A DNA stretch of 48,880 nucleotides from Candidatus Albibeggiatoa sp. nov. NOAA (GCA_025800385.1 JAOXRS010000254.1:1-48880); one strand, 5' to 3'. Counted from the stretch's first letter, positions 1-9,221 are shown. Made by a program: numbers and translations. The notes: a model not told the origin generated them from the letters alone.

Positions 1-171
1 CGCCGACACAGTGAAATCCAGACTCAAGATCAATTTGACGCGTGGTTTGATAAGATGGAATTAAATGAGCCTGATCGATTTTTAAACCGTCTTGGACAAG
101 TATTAAATGTGATGGTGCAAGATGATTGGTGGGTTGATCGTGATATGTTGCGGGATAGTTTACCAGAATAG
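1..171 (+). CDS. C-terminal end of an unrecognised protein (partial)
   Basis: An open frame enters from the left edge and ends at TAG 169-171, giving the last 56 residues of a protein. The fragment is acidic and rich in Asp and Trp (the stretch VQDDWWVDRDML lies near the end). I recognise no family. The 5' part lies outside the window, so neither start nor full length is known. A short inverted repeat (GCCGTA/TACGGC, 181-202 area) follows the stop and could be a weak terminator. It is probably the real end of a gene because the frame is open to the edge and the codon use resembles its neighbours. Confidence 0.5.
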   Translation, partial: RRHSEIQTQDQFDAWFDKMELNEPDRFLNRLGQVLNVMVQDDWWVDRDMLRDSLPE

Positions 172-487
172 TATGCGTGAGCCGTATCTAGCAAAGGTAC
201 GGCACTTAATTTAGAGTATGATTTTTGATAAAGAATTTTCACCTCTTCCTGAGTTGCTTGGCAAACGTCAACCATCGGCTTTACATCGATTATTATTTTT
301 AAATATTACGCTATTCCTTGATTCGATAAATCAATATGCCCACTCAAATCCAACTTAGCTATCTTGATTAGATGTGAATGGTTTAATTTGGCAAGCAATA
401 TTGTTGCTTATTAACGTATCTATGTTTCTTTTATGAAATGATGATACTTGTTAGACTAACGGCTTTTAATTATCCTCATTTCTAGCG
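172..487. other. Intergenic stretch with one weak 46-codon ORF
   Basis: These 316 bases hold no convincing gene. One short frame, ATG 218 to TAG 358 on the plus strand, would encode 46 residues beginning MIFDKEFSPLPELLGKRQ. No good ribosome binding site precedes it and it resembles nothing I know, so I do not call it as a gene. The rest (359-487) is AT-rich and must contain the promoter of the SUKH gene, but no clear -35/-10 pair stands out. Confidence 0.4.
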
Positions 488-1855
488 ATGAACTACAGAT
501 ACCTATCCTCATTTAAAGGCTCTCAATTACCTGAGTCAGCTGAAAAAATTCAATCTCTCCCACTTGAAGAAGCAACGCCTTTATTACATGATAGCTGTAT
601 TGCGATTCTAGTATCAGGCCATATTGAGCTTGCTTACCAAGGTTTTCTCAAATTGACAGAAGGAGACTTTAAAGTGAGCGTTCATAGCCCACTTGCAAAC
701 TCTGTTAAATTTTTTATACCTAATCTGTGTTACTTGCTCAAAATACCATGTCCGAGCTTCTTTTCTGAGCCTGCAATGTCTTTTACTGAGCTTGAAGCAT
801 ATATAAGTGAAGCACAAAGAAAGTATAAGAAAAGTCTATTTTCTGAGCGATGGTCAAAGACAAAAATGCCTACAGGAGAATGGGACGAGTTATTTTTGGA
901 ACAGATGACTGTCTCTGATGATAAAACAAAATGGACAGGATCAAGCCCAGAAAAAGCACGCTTATTAGTTGATTTACTTCGTCTAGCTTGTAAAAGCGGC
1001 CGTGAACAGCAAAATTGGCAAGAAATTTTGAAGTGGCTAGCAATATTTGAAAGAGTTTCCCCTATTTTTAAACCAGACTACCATTGGTGCGTAGCAGATT
1101 ATATTGAAGCAGATTTGCTAAGTATTGGTATTTTAACTCATTTACATTTTGGTGATATGGAAAATGTAGATAGATATATCAGAATAAAAGCATCACATGA
1201 TTTAGGCTTCTTAAATTTCCCTAAAGCTGCAGAAAGAATTGCTAAAGGCTTATTAGAGGATGTTACACAAGTTTCTCAGGAGCAAGCTCAAACATTTCTA
1301 GCTGCGATAGATAAGAAAAATGAAGTCTCTATTTCTGGTTTTGTACCTCAAGTTGAAGATTGGAAAGAATTGCTTGAAGAATTGACAACAACAACCGAAG
1401 AACCTTCTTTTTTAAAAGCTGGTGCAACTGAAGAGGAAATTGCTGAGCTGGAACGACGCTTAAACACAACATTGCCGTTAAGTTATAAAAACTTTCTACG
1501 GGCATCTAATGGCTTTGTAGGATATCCACTCAATGATTTATATGGAACAGATCAGATTAAATGGTTTATCGAAGAGTCTGAAAGAGCCGATTTTATTGAT
1601 AGCATAGATGAAGAGGATGAATCTGATGACGAAGAATATTTTTTGTATGGAGAACATCAAGATACACTTTCAACACGAGAACGCTATATGGCAACAGCAT
1701 TACAAATTAGCAATGATGAAGATGGTAATGTTTATCTACTAAACCCTGAAATTATTGATGCTCGCAATGAATGGGAAGCTTGGGATTATAGTGATCAACT
1801 GGTTGGTGCTATTCGGTATCGCTCATTTTGGGAGATGGTGAAAGAAACTGATTGA
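488..1855 (+). CDS. SUKH (SMI1/KNR4) domain protein with a long N-terminal region
   Basis: 455 residues. The C-terminal part (about 311-455) is a recognisable SMI1/KNR4 (SUKH-1) domain: it begins GATEEEIAELERRL, has the typical LPLSYKNFLRASNGF strand-helix signature at 329-343, an acidic loop (about 373-386) and ends with the usual aromatic FWEM segment. The N-terminal 300 residues are mostly helical and not recognised. SUKH domains in bacteria are often immunity proteins of contact-dependent or polymorphic toxins, but many are stand-alone and of unknown role. No toxin gene is visible next to it, so the immunity role is only possible. Upstream 5 bases of the ATG show no strong Shine-Dalgarno sequence, so the start is the longest-frame choice. 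It stands alone between a truncated gene and the DUF817 gene. Confidence 0.8.
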   Translation: MNYRYLSSFKGSQLPESAEKIQSLPLEEATPLLHDSCIAILVSGHIELAYQGFLKLTEGDFKVSVHSPLANSVKFFIPNLCYLLKIPCPSFFSEPAMSFTELEAYISEAQRKYKKSLFSERWSKTKMPTGEWDELFLEQMTVSDDKTKWTGSSPEKARLLVDLLRLACKSGREQQNWQEILKWLAIFERVSPIFKPDYHWCVADYIEADLLSIGILTHLHFGDMENVDRYIRIKASHDLGFLNFPKAAERIAKGLLEDVTQVSQEQAQTFLAAIDKKNEVSISGFVPQVEDWKELLEELTTTTEEPSFLKAGATEEEIAELERRLNTTLPLSYKNFLRASNGFVGYPLNDLYGTDQIKWFIEESERADFIDSIDEEDESDDEEYFLYGEHQDTLSTRERYMATALQISNDEDGNVYLLNPEIIDARNEWEAWDYSDQLVGAIRYRSFWEMVKETD

Positions 1856-2056
1856 TAAGAGTTAATTGTTTATGACATTTCAAACAGTACCAAATAAATA
1901 GAATTATGCGGCTGACTCACTTTTCCCTATACCTCAGCCGTACTGACCTCCATAAGCTTTTCGAATAAAGACACTCACTTTAAATCACACTCATTTTTTA
2001 GGTCTAAATACTATCCATTTCAGTTAAAATTGCGCCATATTAATATTTAATTTTGG

Positions 2057-2908
2057 ATGCTTTTTAATATGGACATTAAAGTATTTTTGCATGAATTTAT
2101 CATGTTTTGGATCAAACAAGCCTACGCCTGTATTTTTAGTATTTACATTGTAGGTGTGATTGTAGTCACTAGTTACTGGTATCCTCTGGAAAGCCTGCAT
2201 CGCTATGACTTTATTTTTTTATCTGCAATTGGATTTCAAATACTGCTGCTTGTCACGAAGCTGGAAACACCAAGAGAAGCCATTGTCATCGTGGTTTTTC
2301 ATATCGTGGCAACCATTATGGAACTGTTTAAAACCTCCAATGCGATTGGCTCATGGGTATACCCTGAAGAGTTCTTTTTTGGTTATGGGAATGTGCCGTT
2401 TTTTGCAGGTTTTATGTACAGCGCGGTGGGCAGTTATATTGCGCGAGTATGGCGTATTTTTGAGTTTGAATATTCCTATTATCCACCAAAACTCTTGACC
2501 ATTGTGGTAGTCATCCTGATTTACCTCAATTTCTTTACACATCACTATATTTGGGATTTTCGATGGGTGCTGTTAGGTATCATTATTTTGATGTTTTATA
2601 AAACCGATATTTATTACAAAATTTTAGATGAACATCGAAAAATGCCTTTATTGCTAGGTTGGTTTTTAGTCGCGTTTTTCATTTGGATTGCGGAAAATAT
2701 TGGTACATTTACAGGTACATGGTTATACCCTAATCAAATGAATGGCTGGGAAATAGTACCACTGGGTAAACTCAGTTCTTGGTATTTGCTCATGTTGTTA
2801 AGTTTTGTTTTAGTCTCACTGGTTAATCAAATTACGATTCGAAGCAAAACCGATGATGCAGTGCATATTGACTCTTTATCGAATACAAGCGAAAGTAGCT
2901 ACAAATAA
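2057..2908 (+). CDS. DUF817 family integral membrane protein
   Basis: 283 residues with about eight hydrophobic segments. The centre carries the hallmark DUF817 block: FKTSNAIGSWVYPE followed by VPFFAGFMYSAVGSYIARVWR (about residues 91-135), and a second GTWLYP repeat near residue 225. The function of DUF817 is unknown; it is a polytopic inner-membrane protein. A second in-frame ATG lies at 2069 (MDIKVFL) and, with GGA about 10 bases upstream, could be the true start. The stop is 17 bases before the ferredoxin gene, so the two are probably co-transcribed; a shared redox or metal-related role cannot be inferred from that alone. Confidence 0.85.
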   Translation: MLFNMDIKVFLHEFIMFWIKQAYACIFSIYIVGVIVVTSYWYPLESLHRYDFIFLSAIGFQILLLVTKLETPREAIVIVVFHIVATIMELFKTSNAIGSWVYPEEFFFGYGNVPFFAGFMYSAVGSYIARVWRIFEFEYSYYPPKLLTIVVVILIYLNFFTHHYIWDFRWVLLGIIILMFYKTDIYYKILDEHRKMPLLLGWFLVAFFIWIAENIGTFTGTWLYPNQMNGWEIVPLGKLSSWYLLMLLSFVLVSLVNQITIRSKTDDAVHIDSLSNTSESSYK

Positions 2909-2925
2909 AAGCAAGGCTGGCCACC

Positions 2926-4014
2926 ATGTCTGAAACAGAAACCAATCATACTGAAGCACTGGATATACGCGCAGTTGTTGAACAGGAATTGCGTTTACCA
3001 CAGATTGACGGTGAACGCTGTGTTCATGCCCATATTGAAACCGCCTCTTGTCAGGCCTGTGTCGATATCTGTCCAAAACAAGCATGGGTGTTGGATGATG
3101 AGAGCCTGAGTATTCGAGTGGAAGCCTGTGATGGTTGTGGTTTGTGTGCGCCAGCCTGTACAGAAGGGGCAATTTTCCACGAACATGAGCCTTTATTGCG
3201 CCAATATAAACAACATATTTTAGCATTCGTTGCTTGTGAGAAAACCGCAGTCACAGACAAGCAAGCGGTAATGCCCTGTGTTCATGCTTTGGGTTTATCA
3301 GATATGGTGCAAATGTATCGACATCAAGTGCGTGGACTTGTAGTGACAACAGGCGAATGTGAATCCTGTCAACGCTTTACCGAATACAATATTTACGATT
3401 TGATTGAAAATCTAAACCAGTTATTAAAACAACGTCAGTTTATGCCTTTATTGCTACGGGATTTTCCAACATCAACATGGTTAAAAGAGAAAGCCAAAAC
3501 TGAACAAAGCCAAGGTGAAACCTTAAGTCGCCGTGCTTTTTTTAAGCAAACAGTACAAAGTGCTGCCCGCGAAACCATGAAGGCCAAAGGTTGGATGACG
3601 GAAAATTTCAAGCCACCCGCCAGCCGAATACCTGAACCTGAGCAAGAAGAAGCCGTTACTTATCCATTTGTGCCGCAAATCGATCCACAATTCTGTACGG
3701 GTTGTGATGCCTGTATTAATACCTGTCCGCATCAGGCCTTAGATATTGATATGGAAAACCGCCAATATGTGATTGATCCGAAGCAATGTACAGGCTGTCG
3801 TATCTGTGTTGATATTTGTCATGTGACCGCGGTGCAGTTGGAAAAATGGAGGGCCAGTGAGCAAACCGTTCGTTTAGATTTGGTGGCGGCAAAATGTCGG
3901 CGGTGTGGTGCGCCTTTTCATTATCCTGAAACCAATCAAGCGCAATCTGATATTTGCCCAATCTGTAAGCAAGTGAATCATCATCGGCAATTATTTCAGG
4001 TTTATAAGGATTAG
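2926..4014 (+). CDS. Multi-cluster 4Fe-4S ferredoxin-type protein
   Basis: 362 residues with two ferredoxin modules. The N-terminal one has a Cys group at 32/42/45/49 and a canonical CxxCxxCxxxC at 68/71/74/78. The C-terminal one has two canonical sets at 257/260/263/267 and 288/291/294/298, so up to four [4Fe-4S] clusters. A last CxxC...CxxC (324/327, 344/347) looks like a zinc ribbon or rubredoxin-like knuckle. Between the modules sits a Tat-like SRRAFFK motif at 201-207, which is internal and not followed by a strong hydrophobic stretch. It probably transfers electrons between unidentified partners in the cytoplasm, or at the membrane with the DUF817 protein 17 bases upstream. The start ATG 2926 has an AAGG at about -13. 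Family identity is certain, partner unknown. Confidence 0.85.
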   Translation: MSETETNHTEALDIRAVVEQELRLPQIDGERCVHAHIETASCQACVDICPKQAWVLDDESLSIRVEACDGCGLCAPACTEGAIFHEHEPLLRQYKQHILAFVACEKTAVTDKQAVMPCVHALGLSDMVQMYRHQVRGLVVTTGECESCQRFTEYNIYDLIENLNQLLKQRQFMPLLLRDFPTSTWLKEKAKTEQSQGETLSRRAFFKQTVQSAARETMKAKGWMTENFKPPASRIPEPEQEEAVTYPFVPQIDPQFCTGCDACINTCPHQALDIDMENRQYVIDPKQCTGCRICVDICHVTAVQLEKWRASEQTVRLDLVAAKCRRCGAPFHYPETNQAQSDICPICKQVNHHRQLFQVYKD

Positions 4015-4029
4015 ATAGAATGAAGTGAC

Positions 4030-4058
4030 ACCCTCAGCATATGCGTATCACTGAGGGT
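4030..4058. terminator. Bidirectional terminator hairpin
   Basis: ACCCTCAG (4030-4037) pairs perfectly with CTGAGGGT (4051-4058) around a 13-base loop. It lies between the stop codons of the convergent ferredoxin (4014) and cyclase (4066) genes. A short TTTAAC tract follows on the plus strand and A-rich sequence lies on the other side, so it can serve both. Confidence 0.7.
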
Positions 4059-4065
4059 TTAACTG

Positions 4066-5523
4066 TTAAGAAGTCTTGTTAATTTTATACACTTCTACCG
4101 CTTGACCTACGCCTTTCAAAGAGGCTGACAGTTTCTCGGCGGTGTAGGCTTCATGTTGTTTAAGCAATTCAATGACATTGGCATCATCATAAATACTTTG
4201 TGATAAATAGATTTCGCTGGCATTGGCAAGGCCTTGAATACGTGCCGCGATATTGATCGATTGACCAAAATAATCCAAACGTTCATCATTCACCACGGTT
4301 AATGCAGAGCCGCTATTCAAACCCACTTTCAACCCAATTTCATAGCCATGCTGTTTTTGCTCTTCATTGAATTGATCGATTTCTTGAATCATTTCCAACG
4401 CGCATAAAAAACCATTCAGCGGGCTAGAAAACGTGGCCATGATCGCATCACCCATGGTTTTGACGATACTACCAGAATGTTTTCTCACTGCATTGCCGAG
4501 TAATTCAAAGTGTTTTTTGACGATCTGATACGCAAACATATCGCCTGCTTCATCATACATCGCTGTCGAACCACGCAAATCGGTGAACATCACGGTTAAA
4601 TTCTTAATATTTAAATTCAATGATTCAGACAACTGTTGCACACGGAATAAATCGCGGAAACTTTGATTGTTAATCAGGCCGCTGGCAGTTAAAAATGGCG
4701 AGGTCAACGGCGGGTGTGAGGTCATCATTTGTCTAAATTCTTTATAGTGGAAACTAAACATGACAAAGCCCAATTTTACCCGACTGTGATTTTGAATCGT
4801 GAATTGATAGTTCCCAACAGGCAAATGCAACTCACGTGGCGCAAAACCATTATTTAACAAATTAATTTCAACATGTTGTTGGGTTTGTGGTGTTTCTTGA
4901 TCGAAATAAACCCAGCAAGCAGTATCTTGATCGATGCTCACCAATTGGCACACATGACCGAGTTTACCTTCTAAATCAATGCGAGTTTTCTCATCAGGCT
5001 CTAAACTACAAAACTGTTGTAGCAAATTATGAGAGTAAGCAAGTAGCTCGGTGGTTTTTTCATAATTGTTGGAGAAATGGTATTTAAAATAACTGGCTTC
5101 ATCTTTGAGCGGATCAATATCTAATGCTTTAATTTCAGGGTGAATGGTAAACGAGACTTCAACTTGACCGTCTAAAGCAGTAGGCACATCAATATCGCAT
5201 ACATAGCAATAGAAACTATTAGGCTCGAGTTCATCTAATTCATGATGGCTGTTTGCAATGCCGCCACACATTGGACATACCATATTGTAATTCATGTCAA
5301 ACAAACCGATTTTTGCCCCATGAATAAATAAGTCTGTACATTCTTGCGGGTCTAAGCCATGTTGTTCAGCAAACTTAAGTGGATTGATACGGAATAATTG
5401 CCAGTCTCCTTGTACTTTAAGTGCTTGAATAAAGCGGTCGACAGTGCTTGATTCTAAATTAGGAAAGGCTTTTAACGTGTGTACTTTATTTTGTAACGCA
5501 AAGTCATTAATCACGGGATTCAC
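4066..5523 (-). CDS. Class III adenylate cyclase with zinc-knuckle N-terminal region
   Basis: 485 residues. The C-terminal part (about 305-480) is a class III nucleotidyl cyclase: metal-binding Asp315 in FTDLRGST and Asp359 in KTMGDA, base-selecting Lys355 and Asp417 (LDYFGQ), and Asn424/Arg428 in NIAAR for the transition state. Lys plus Asp at the base-selecting positions indicates ATP, so cAMP is the expected product. The N-terminal part (1-300) resembles the DUF5939-type region seen before such cyclases and contains CPMC (83-86) and CYVC (106-109), a likely zinc knuckle. No transmembrane helix is apparent, so the enzyme is probably cytosolic and controlled by its N-terminal region. It is monocistronic, convergent with the ferredoxin gene. 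Confidence 0.9.
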   Translation of the reverse strand: MNPVINDFALQNKVHTLKAFPNLESSTVDRFIQALKVQGDWQLFRINPLKFAEQHGLDPQECTDLFIHGAKIGLFDMNYNMVCPMCGGIANSHHELDELEPNSFYCYVCDIDVPTALDGQVEVSFTIHPEIKALDIDPLKDEASYFKYHFSNNYEKTTELLAYSHNLLQQFCSLEPDEKTRIDLEGKLGHVCQLVSIDQDTACWVYFDQETPQTQQHVEINLLNNGFAPRELHLPVGNYQFTIQNHSRVKLGFVMFSFHYKEFRQMMTSHPPLTSPFLTASGLINNQSFRDLFRVQQLSESLNLNIKNLTVMFTDLRGSTAMYDEAGDMFAYQIVKKHFELLGNAVRKHSGSIVKTMGDAIMATFSSPLNGFLCALEMIQEIDQFNEEQKQHGYEIGLKVGLNSGSALTVVNDERLDYFGQSINIAARIQGLANASEIYLSQSIYDDANVIELLKQHEAYTAEKLSASLKGVGQAVEVYKINKTS

Positions 5524-5929
5524 CTATAAGGTAAAAGGTTTGTGGTAATGGTTATAGTGGCAGGTGTAGATAATTCAATGAGTTAAAAACAATTAAGCAA
5601 TGGTTTTATGTTGCAATACAACAATTTGAGGGATCAAGAAAAATGGAAATGAATGAGACGTTTCCTGCACGATTGCATGTTTTATCGGCAAGTGAAGCTG
5701 AAAACGGTTGTTTATTCTCGCGCAATATTAAATCTTGTAATAAGCTCAGTTCACTAAAGCTATTGCATGATTTCAATGATATGACATTTACAGAGATGAT
5801 TGCATCATATTGAATTTAGATAAATAGATGGGAAAGCCGAACTATTATGCTCTAAACTGTGTTTCAAGACAGTTTAATTTACTTTTTTACAAATTTTAAT
5901 TTTTAAGCACTCACTGCGCGATTCAAATT
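5524..5929. other. Intergenic region with one small ORF candidate
   Basis: About 400 bases between the divergent cyclase and membrane-protein genes. It must hold both promoters. The only coding candidate is the 56-codon frame at 5643-5813, listed separately. Apart from that I see AT-rich sequence with no repeat or hairpin that stands out. Confidence 0.4.
5643..5813 (+). CDS. Possible small protein, 56 aa, unrecognised
   Basis: ATG 5643 to TGA 5811-5813 encodes 56 residues with a balanced composition, starting MEMNETFPARLHVLSASEAE and ending FTEMIASY. A GAGGG sequence about 11 bases upstream could act as a ribosome binding site, somewhat far. No membrane segment or motif is visible. It could also be the remnant of a decayed gene. 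The call rests only on composition and the RBS-like sequence. Confidence 0.3.
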   Translation: MEMNETFPARLHVLSASEAENGCLFSRNIKSCNKLSSLKLLHDFNDMTFTEMIASY

Positions 5930-6670
5930 ATGATAAAGAAAAATATATTACTGGTTCTCATTGTATGTTCATTTATTGGGTTCTTATTATCTATAGGCCA
6001 TGACATCTTAATGTATATCAATCCTGATTTTGATGGCGTGCCAGATGTAGTGATTCATATTTCTATGATTTTTTTAAAAGCAGCTATTATTACCCTCTTT
6101 CCGTTTGCTCTAAAAGATATATATTCATCTATCTCAAAAAACCAACGCAATGCATTAACATATTTTTTGACCTTGAACCTGTTGTTTATTGCGTTATTTT
6201 TCTTCCATATTGAATATATACGAGAGCTTTTTTCAATCCATGCCTCTAGTAATGCCGTTAAGTATTATTACCTCAGTCATGTTGATTTAAGTACACCCTA
6301 TTATGTTGGTGGTTCAGAATGGAAAACGGCATGGATGTCTTTTATACCCCAAACTAAAGAGCTACTACTTGGGCTTTTTTGTTCTGCATTAATGACTTTA
6401 TGGGGATATTGGCTAGGTGCGAGGTGGGTTTCTCGTTTTGGAATCTCTTTTATTTTGTTAATGATATGTACATTTGCACCATCTGCAATGGGGCTTGTAT
6501 TATGGGATTATGATCTTTTCATGGGAGGTGTATTTTTTGATACGTTATCGATACAGTTGTTGCCTTTCTTTTGGTTAGCATCGGGCAGTGGAACTACTAT
6601 GCTATTTATATTAGCCTTCTTTTTCTATATCCATGGTTATCAATTCACACGATATACTAAGCAGCTCTAA
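5930..6670 (+). CDS. Polytopic membrane protein of unknown function
   Basis: 246 residues with about six hydrophobic helices (roughly 5-26, 41-62, 77-95, 143-165, 170-190 and 205-235). A polar loop at about 100-140 lies between helices 3 and 4. I do not recognise the family and there is no motif that suggests transport or catalysis. It has no operon partner: the ROCO gene downstream is on the other strand. The ATG lacks a clear Shine-Dalgarno sequence. Confidence 0.7.
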   Translation: MIKKNILLVLIVCSFIGFLLSIGHDILMYINPDFDGVPDVVIHISMIFLKAAIITLFPFALKDIYSSISKNQRNALTYFLTLNLLFIALFFFHIEYIRELFSIHASSNAVKYYYLSHVDLSTPYYVGGSEWKTAWMSFIPQTKELLLGLFCSALMTLWGYWLGARWVSRFGISFILLMICTFAPSAMGLVLWDYDLFMGGVFFDTLSIQLLPFFWLASGSGTTMLFILAFFFYIHGYQFTRYTKQL

Positions 6671-6769
6671 CCATACTTCACTTAATTGTATAAACAGCGA
6701 AAATACGGTACAGGTTGGGTTCAGCATTGCTAAATTTGCCTGTATAAACTGAAAAATTGTAATTTAGGT

Positions 6770-8992
6770 TTATTTGAGATATTGTTCATTGTTGTTGCCA
6801 GCGTTATTAAGATTTGAGTTATTTACATCACCATAAACATGGATTTCTGATCTAACTTGTTGTGAGTTGTCCATATCAACGATACCATCTAGTAACTGTT
6901 TGATATTATATTTTTTGCGTAGTTTTCCACTGTGGAATATCGTTTCGTTATCAAGATAAAGACCAATCAATTCTTCATATTCGACGTAAACTGTTTGTCC
7001 ACGTTTGTCTTTGTCTGGTAATGGTACGAGTTCAATCACGTCGAGTTTTTCAAATTCATTGTGCAAATCCCATAAGGTTTTGCGAATCGTGGCAAAGTAA
7101 TCACGTTTTTGTTGTCCTGTTACCCAGATTTGAATATTGCGGTCTTCGTTGTCGGCTTTAATCACGGCAGTGGCTTGGCAAGTTTTGTCGTATAGCACCA
7201 CACCAGTGCGCCATTGTAGTTGATTTAAAATGTCGGTATTTCGTTTAACAATGAATTTTGGCATGATGGAGCGTGGCAAAAAGTCATATTCAAACTTGAA
7301 TTTCAGCGCGTTGTCGTAATCAAAATCAAATGAGGGTTGAGCAACAGGCAATAAATCGGGAATTAAAATGGTTTGTTTACAGATTTTATAGCACAGTTCA
7401 AATTTTTCCATTAACAGAATGATATAGCGATATTTATCAATTGGATATTTGTAGTCATTTTCGTTTTTGGGCTCTAGGATGTCATCCAGCCACTCTAATT
7501 TTAAAACGCCATGACTTTCTGCAAGTTGAGGTGCATTGATGATTTTATATACGGCTTCTGTGACCCATTTGGGTTCAAGTACATAGGTATCACGTAAATC
7601 AAAATCTTTGAAATGGATAATTACTCCTAAGTCATGCAGAAATTGTATGAGTGTATCTTGTGCGGATTGGTCAATATTTTGTGTTGCACATAGATTTTTG
7701 TATTCTTTATGAGATATATAGTATTTTTCTAAGTTTTCGAGTTTGGTTTTGACTTCAAACCAACTTTGTGCCCATATAGTTTGTAATATTTTGACTTTAG
7801 TTAAGGTTTTGGATATGGCTTGTTGAAATTCATTTATACCTATTTTATCTTTACAAGAAATACGATAAAAACCATATATATTTTTGTATTTTTTACGTAA
7901 AAATGGTTGGTTAACTTCAAAATCAGGATTTTCATCGATTTTGTTGAGTACAACTAAGACAGGTGAGTTTTTACCAAAGCTTTCAATTTGTTTTAACCAG
8001 TACTCATGCTTTTCTTCTTTCCTCCCATCCAAAACTAAAATATATAAGCTACGTTTGGAGAGAAAAAATTGATGTGTAGCATGCATAGTTTCTTGGCCAC
8101 CAAAGTCCCACAAGTGTAACTGGACAGTCTCTTTGTTATCTTTATTTATTATTTGCCAGTCTTGGATATTGACTCCATGAGTCTGTTTTTCATTTGCGTC
8201 GAAATTATTAAATATCAAACGTTTAATCAAGGAGGTTTTGCCTGCTCCACCTTGTCCCAAAACAAGGACTTTAATTTCAGCTTGTATTTTTGCATCAATT
8301 TTAACTTCTTTTGGAAAAGATGAAGTAAAAAGGCGAATTTCATGTTCTGTTAAAGGGTATATACCTGAGAAGCTGTTTACAAAATTATCAATTTTTTCTT
8401 GTCGCTGCTTTTCTTTTTGTATAGCATCTGCAATATACTTAAGTAAATACTTCTCAGATATATTTTCTAAAGAGTCAAAATACTCAAAAAAACTTAATCC
8501 CAATGAATTAAAAAAGTTTGAAATCTCAACAAATCCTTTCATAGATATTTCTAGTGGAGGTATGACTAAAGGGTTTTCATGGGTATAAAGTTGGCAGGTA
8601 TCCTTTAGGTGTATAATTTCTACTGGAAGTCTTTGTATTTGGTTATTTGCTAAATTTAAATAAGTTACTTTCTGTAGTTGACTTATTTCTTTCGGTATAT
8701 AGCTTAATTTATTGCTAGATATATCTAAGGAAATTAAGTTTTCCATTTTAGTAAGTTTTATGGGTATTTCTTTTATCCTATTATTATTTATAGATAGTTT
8801 TAATAACTTTTTAAGTAAAAAAATACTACTTGGGATAGCTTCAATCCCATTGCCATTCAAATTTAAACCCAGAATATTTTCCTTTTTCATTGCATAACTA
8901 TTTGTAATATGCATTACATCACGTATATGAGTTTCATATAGTTTTTTACCAATTTTTTGTTCTAATTGTTTAATGATGTCTAAGTCAGTCAT
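6770..8992 (-). CDS. LRR-Roc-COR (ROCO) GTPase
   Basis: 740 residues. Order: short helical N-terminus (about 1-35), leucine-rich repeats (38-140) with a capping segment ENPLVIPPLEIS, a linker, a Roc GTPase domain with G1 GQGGAGKTS (246-254), G3 WDFGGQE (295-301) and G4 NKID (350-353), then a COR dimerisation domain (about 405-590) and a C-terminal alpha/beta region. ROCO proteins are GTP-dependent dimerising switches, the family of human LRRK2; bacterial partners are mostly unknown. The extreme C-terminus (717-736) is Asn-rich and contains YGDVNNSN, a Gly-Asp-x-Asn motif also found in three other proteins of this window. The N-terminal 15 residues and the LRR cap match those of the LRR-KAP protein at 26458-28854. 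Its leader overlaps a 140-bp inverted-repeat element. No kinase domain is present. Confidence 0.95.
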   Translation of the reverse strand: MTDLDIIKQLEQKIGKKLYETHIRDVMHITNSYAMKKENILGLNLNGNGIEAIPSSIFLLKKLLKLSINNNRIKEIPIKLTKMENLISLDISSNKLSYIPKEISQLQKVTYLNLANNQIQRLPVEIIHLKDTCQLYTHENPLVIPPLEISMKGFVEISNFFNSLGLSFFEYFDSLENISEKYLLKYIADAIQKEKQRQEKIDNFVNSFSGIYPLTEHEIRLFTSSFPKEVKIDAKIQAEIKVLVLGQGGAGKTSLIKRLIFNNFDANEKQTHGVNIQDWQIINKDNKETVQLHLWDFGGQETMHATHQFFLSKRSLYILVLDGRKEEKHEYWLKQIESFGKNSPVLVVLNKIDENPDFEVNQPFLRKKYKNIYGFYRISCKDKIGINEFQQAISKTLTKVKILQTIWAQSWFEVKTKLENLEKYYISHKEYKNLCATQNIDQSAQDTLIQFLHDLGVIIHFKDFDLRDTYVLEPKWVTEAVYKIINAPQLAESHGVLKLEWLDDILEPKNENDYKYPIDKYRYIILLMEKFELCYKICKQTILIPDLLPVAQPSFDFDYDNALKFKFEYDFLPRSIMPKFIVKRNTDILNQLQWRTGVVLYDKTCQATAVIKADNEDRNIQIWVTGQQKRDYFATIRKTLWDLHNEFEKLDVIELVPLPDKDKRGQTVYVEYEELIGLYLDNETIFHSGKLRKKYNIKQLLDGIVDMDNSQQVRSEIHVYGDVNNSNLNNAGNNNEQYLK

Positions 8993-8997
8993 GGTGG

Positions 8998-9137
8998 TTG
9001 TCTAAATCTGGATTTGCAGAATTTAATAATTAATAGATTTAGATTGTAGATGAGCTTAATAATGATGGCAATATTTTAAAATTGGCTTAACCATCATTTT
9101 TGAAATCCTCTAATTCTGCAAACCCAGATTCAAACAA
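8998..9137. repeat. 140-bp inverted-repeat (MITE- or REP-like) element
   Basis: Two 26-bp arms, 8998-9023 and 9112-9137, are inverted copies matching at 23 of 26 positions (core AATCTGG-TTTGCAGAATT). Nested inside, AATGATGG (9061-9068) pairs perfectly with CCATCATT (9091-9098). The element fills most of the gap between the divergent ROCO and smc genes, one arm ending 5 bases before the ROCO start codon. The arm sequence resembles a dispersed repeat type (TTGTCTGAATC-GGATTTGCAGAATT) that I recall from several large bacterial genomes. No transposase is encoded. Only one copy is in the window. Confidence 0.65.
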
Positions 9138-9221
9138 ATTTTCGGCACATTTCTAGCACAAGTCACACATTTCAGCTTATAATCAGCCACTTTTCTCTAA
9201 CGGATGTAGATTTACCGATTC

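Noticed and set aside
1909..1940. CGGCTGA/TCAGCCG hairpin as the terminator of the SUKH gene
   Set aside because: The stem has only seven pairs, an 18-base loop and no T-tract, so I do not list it as a terminator.
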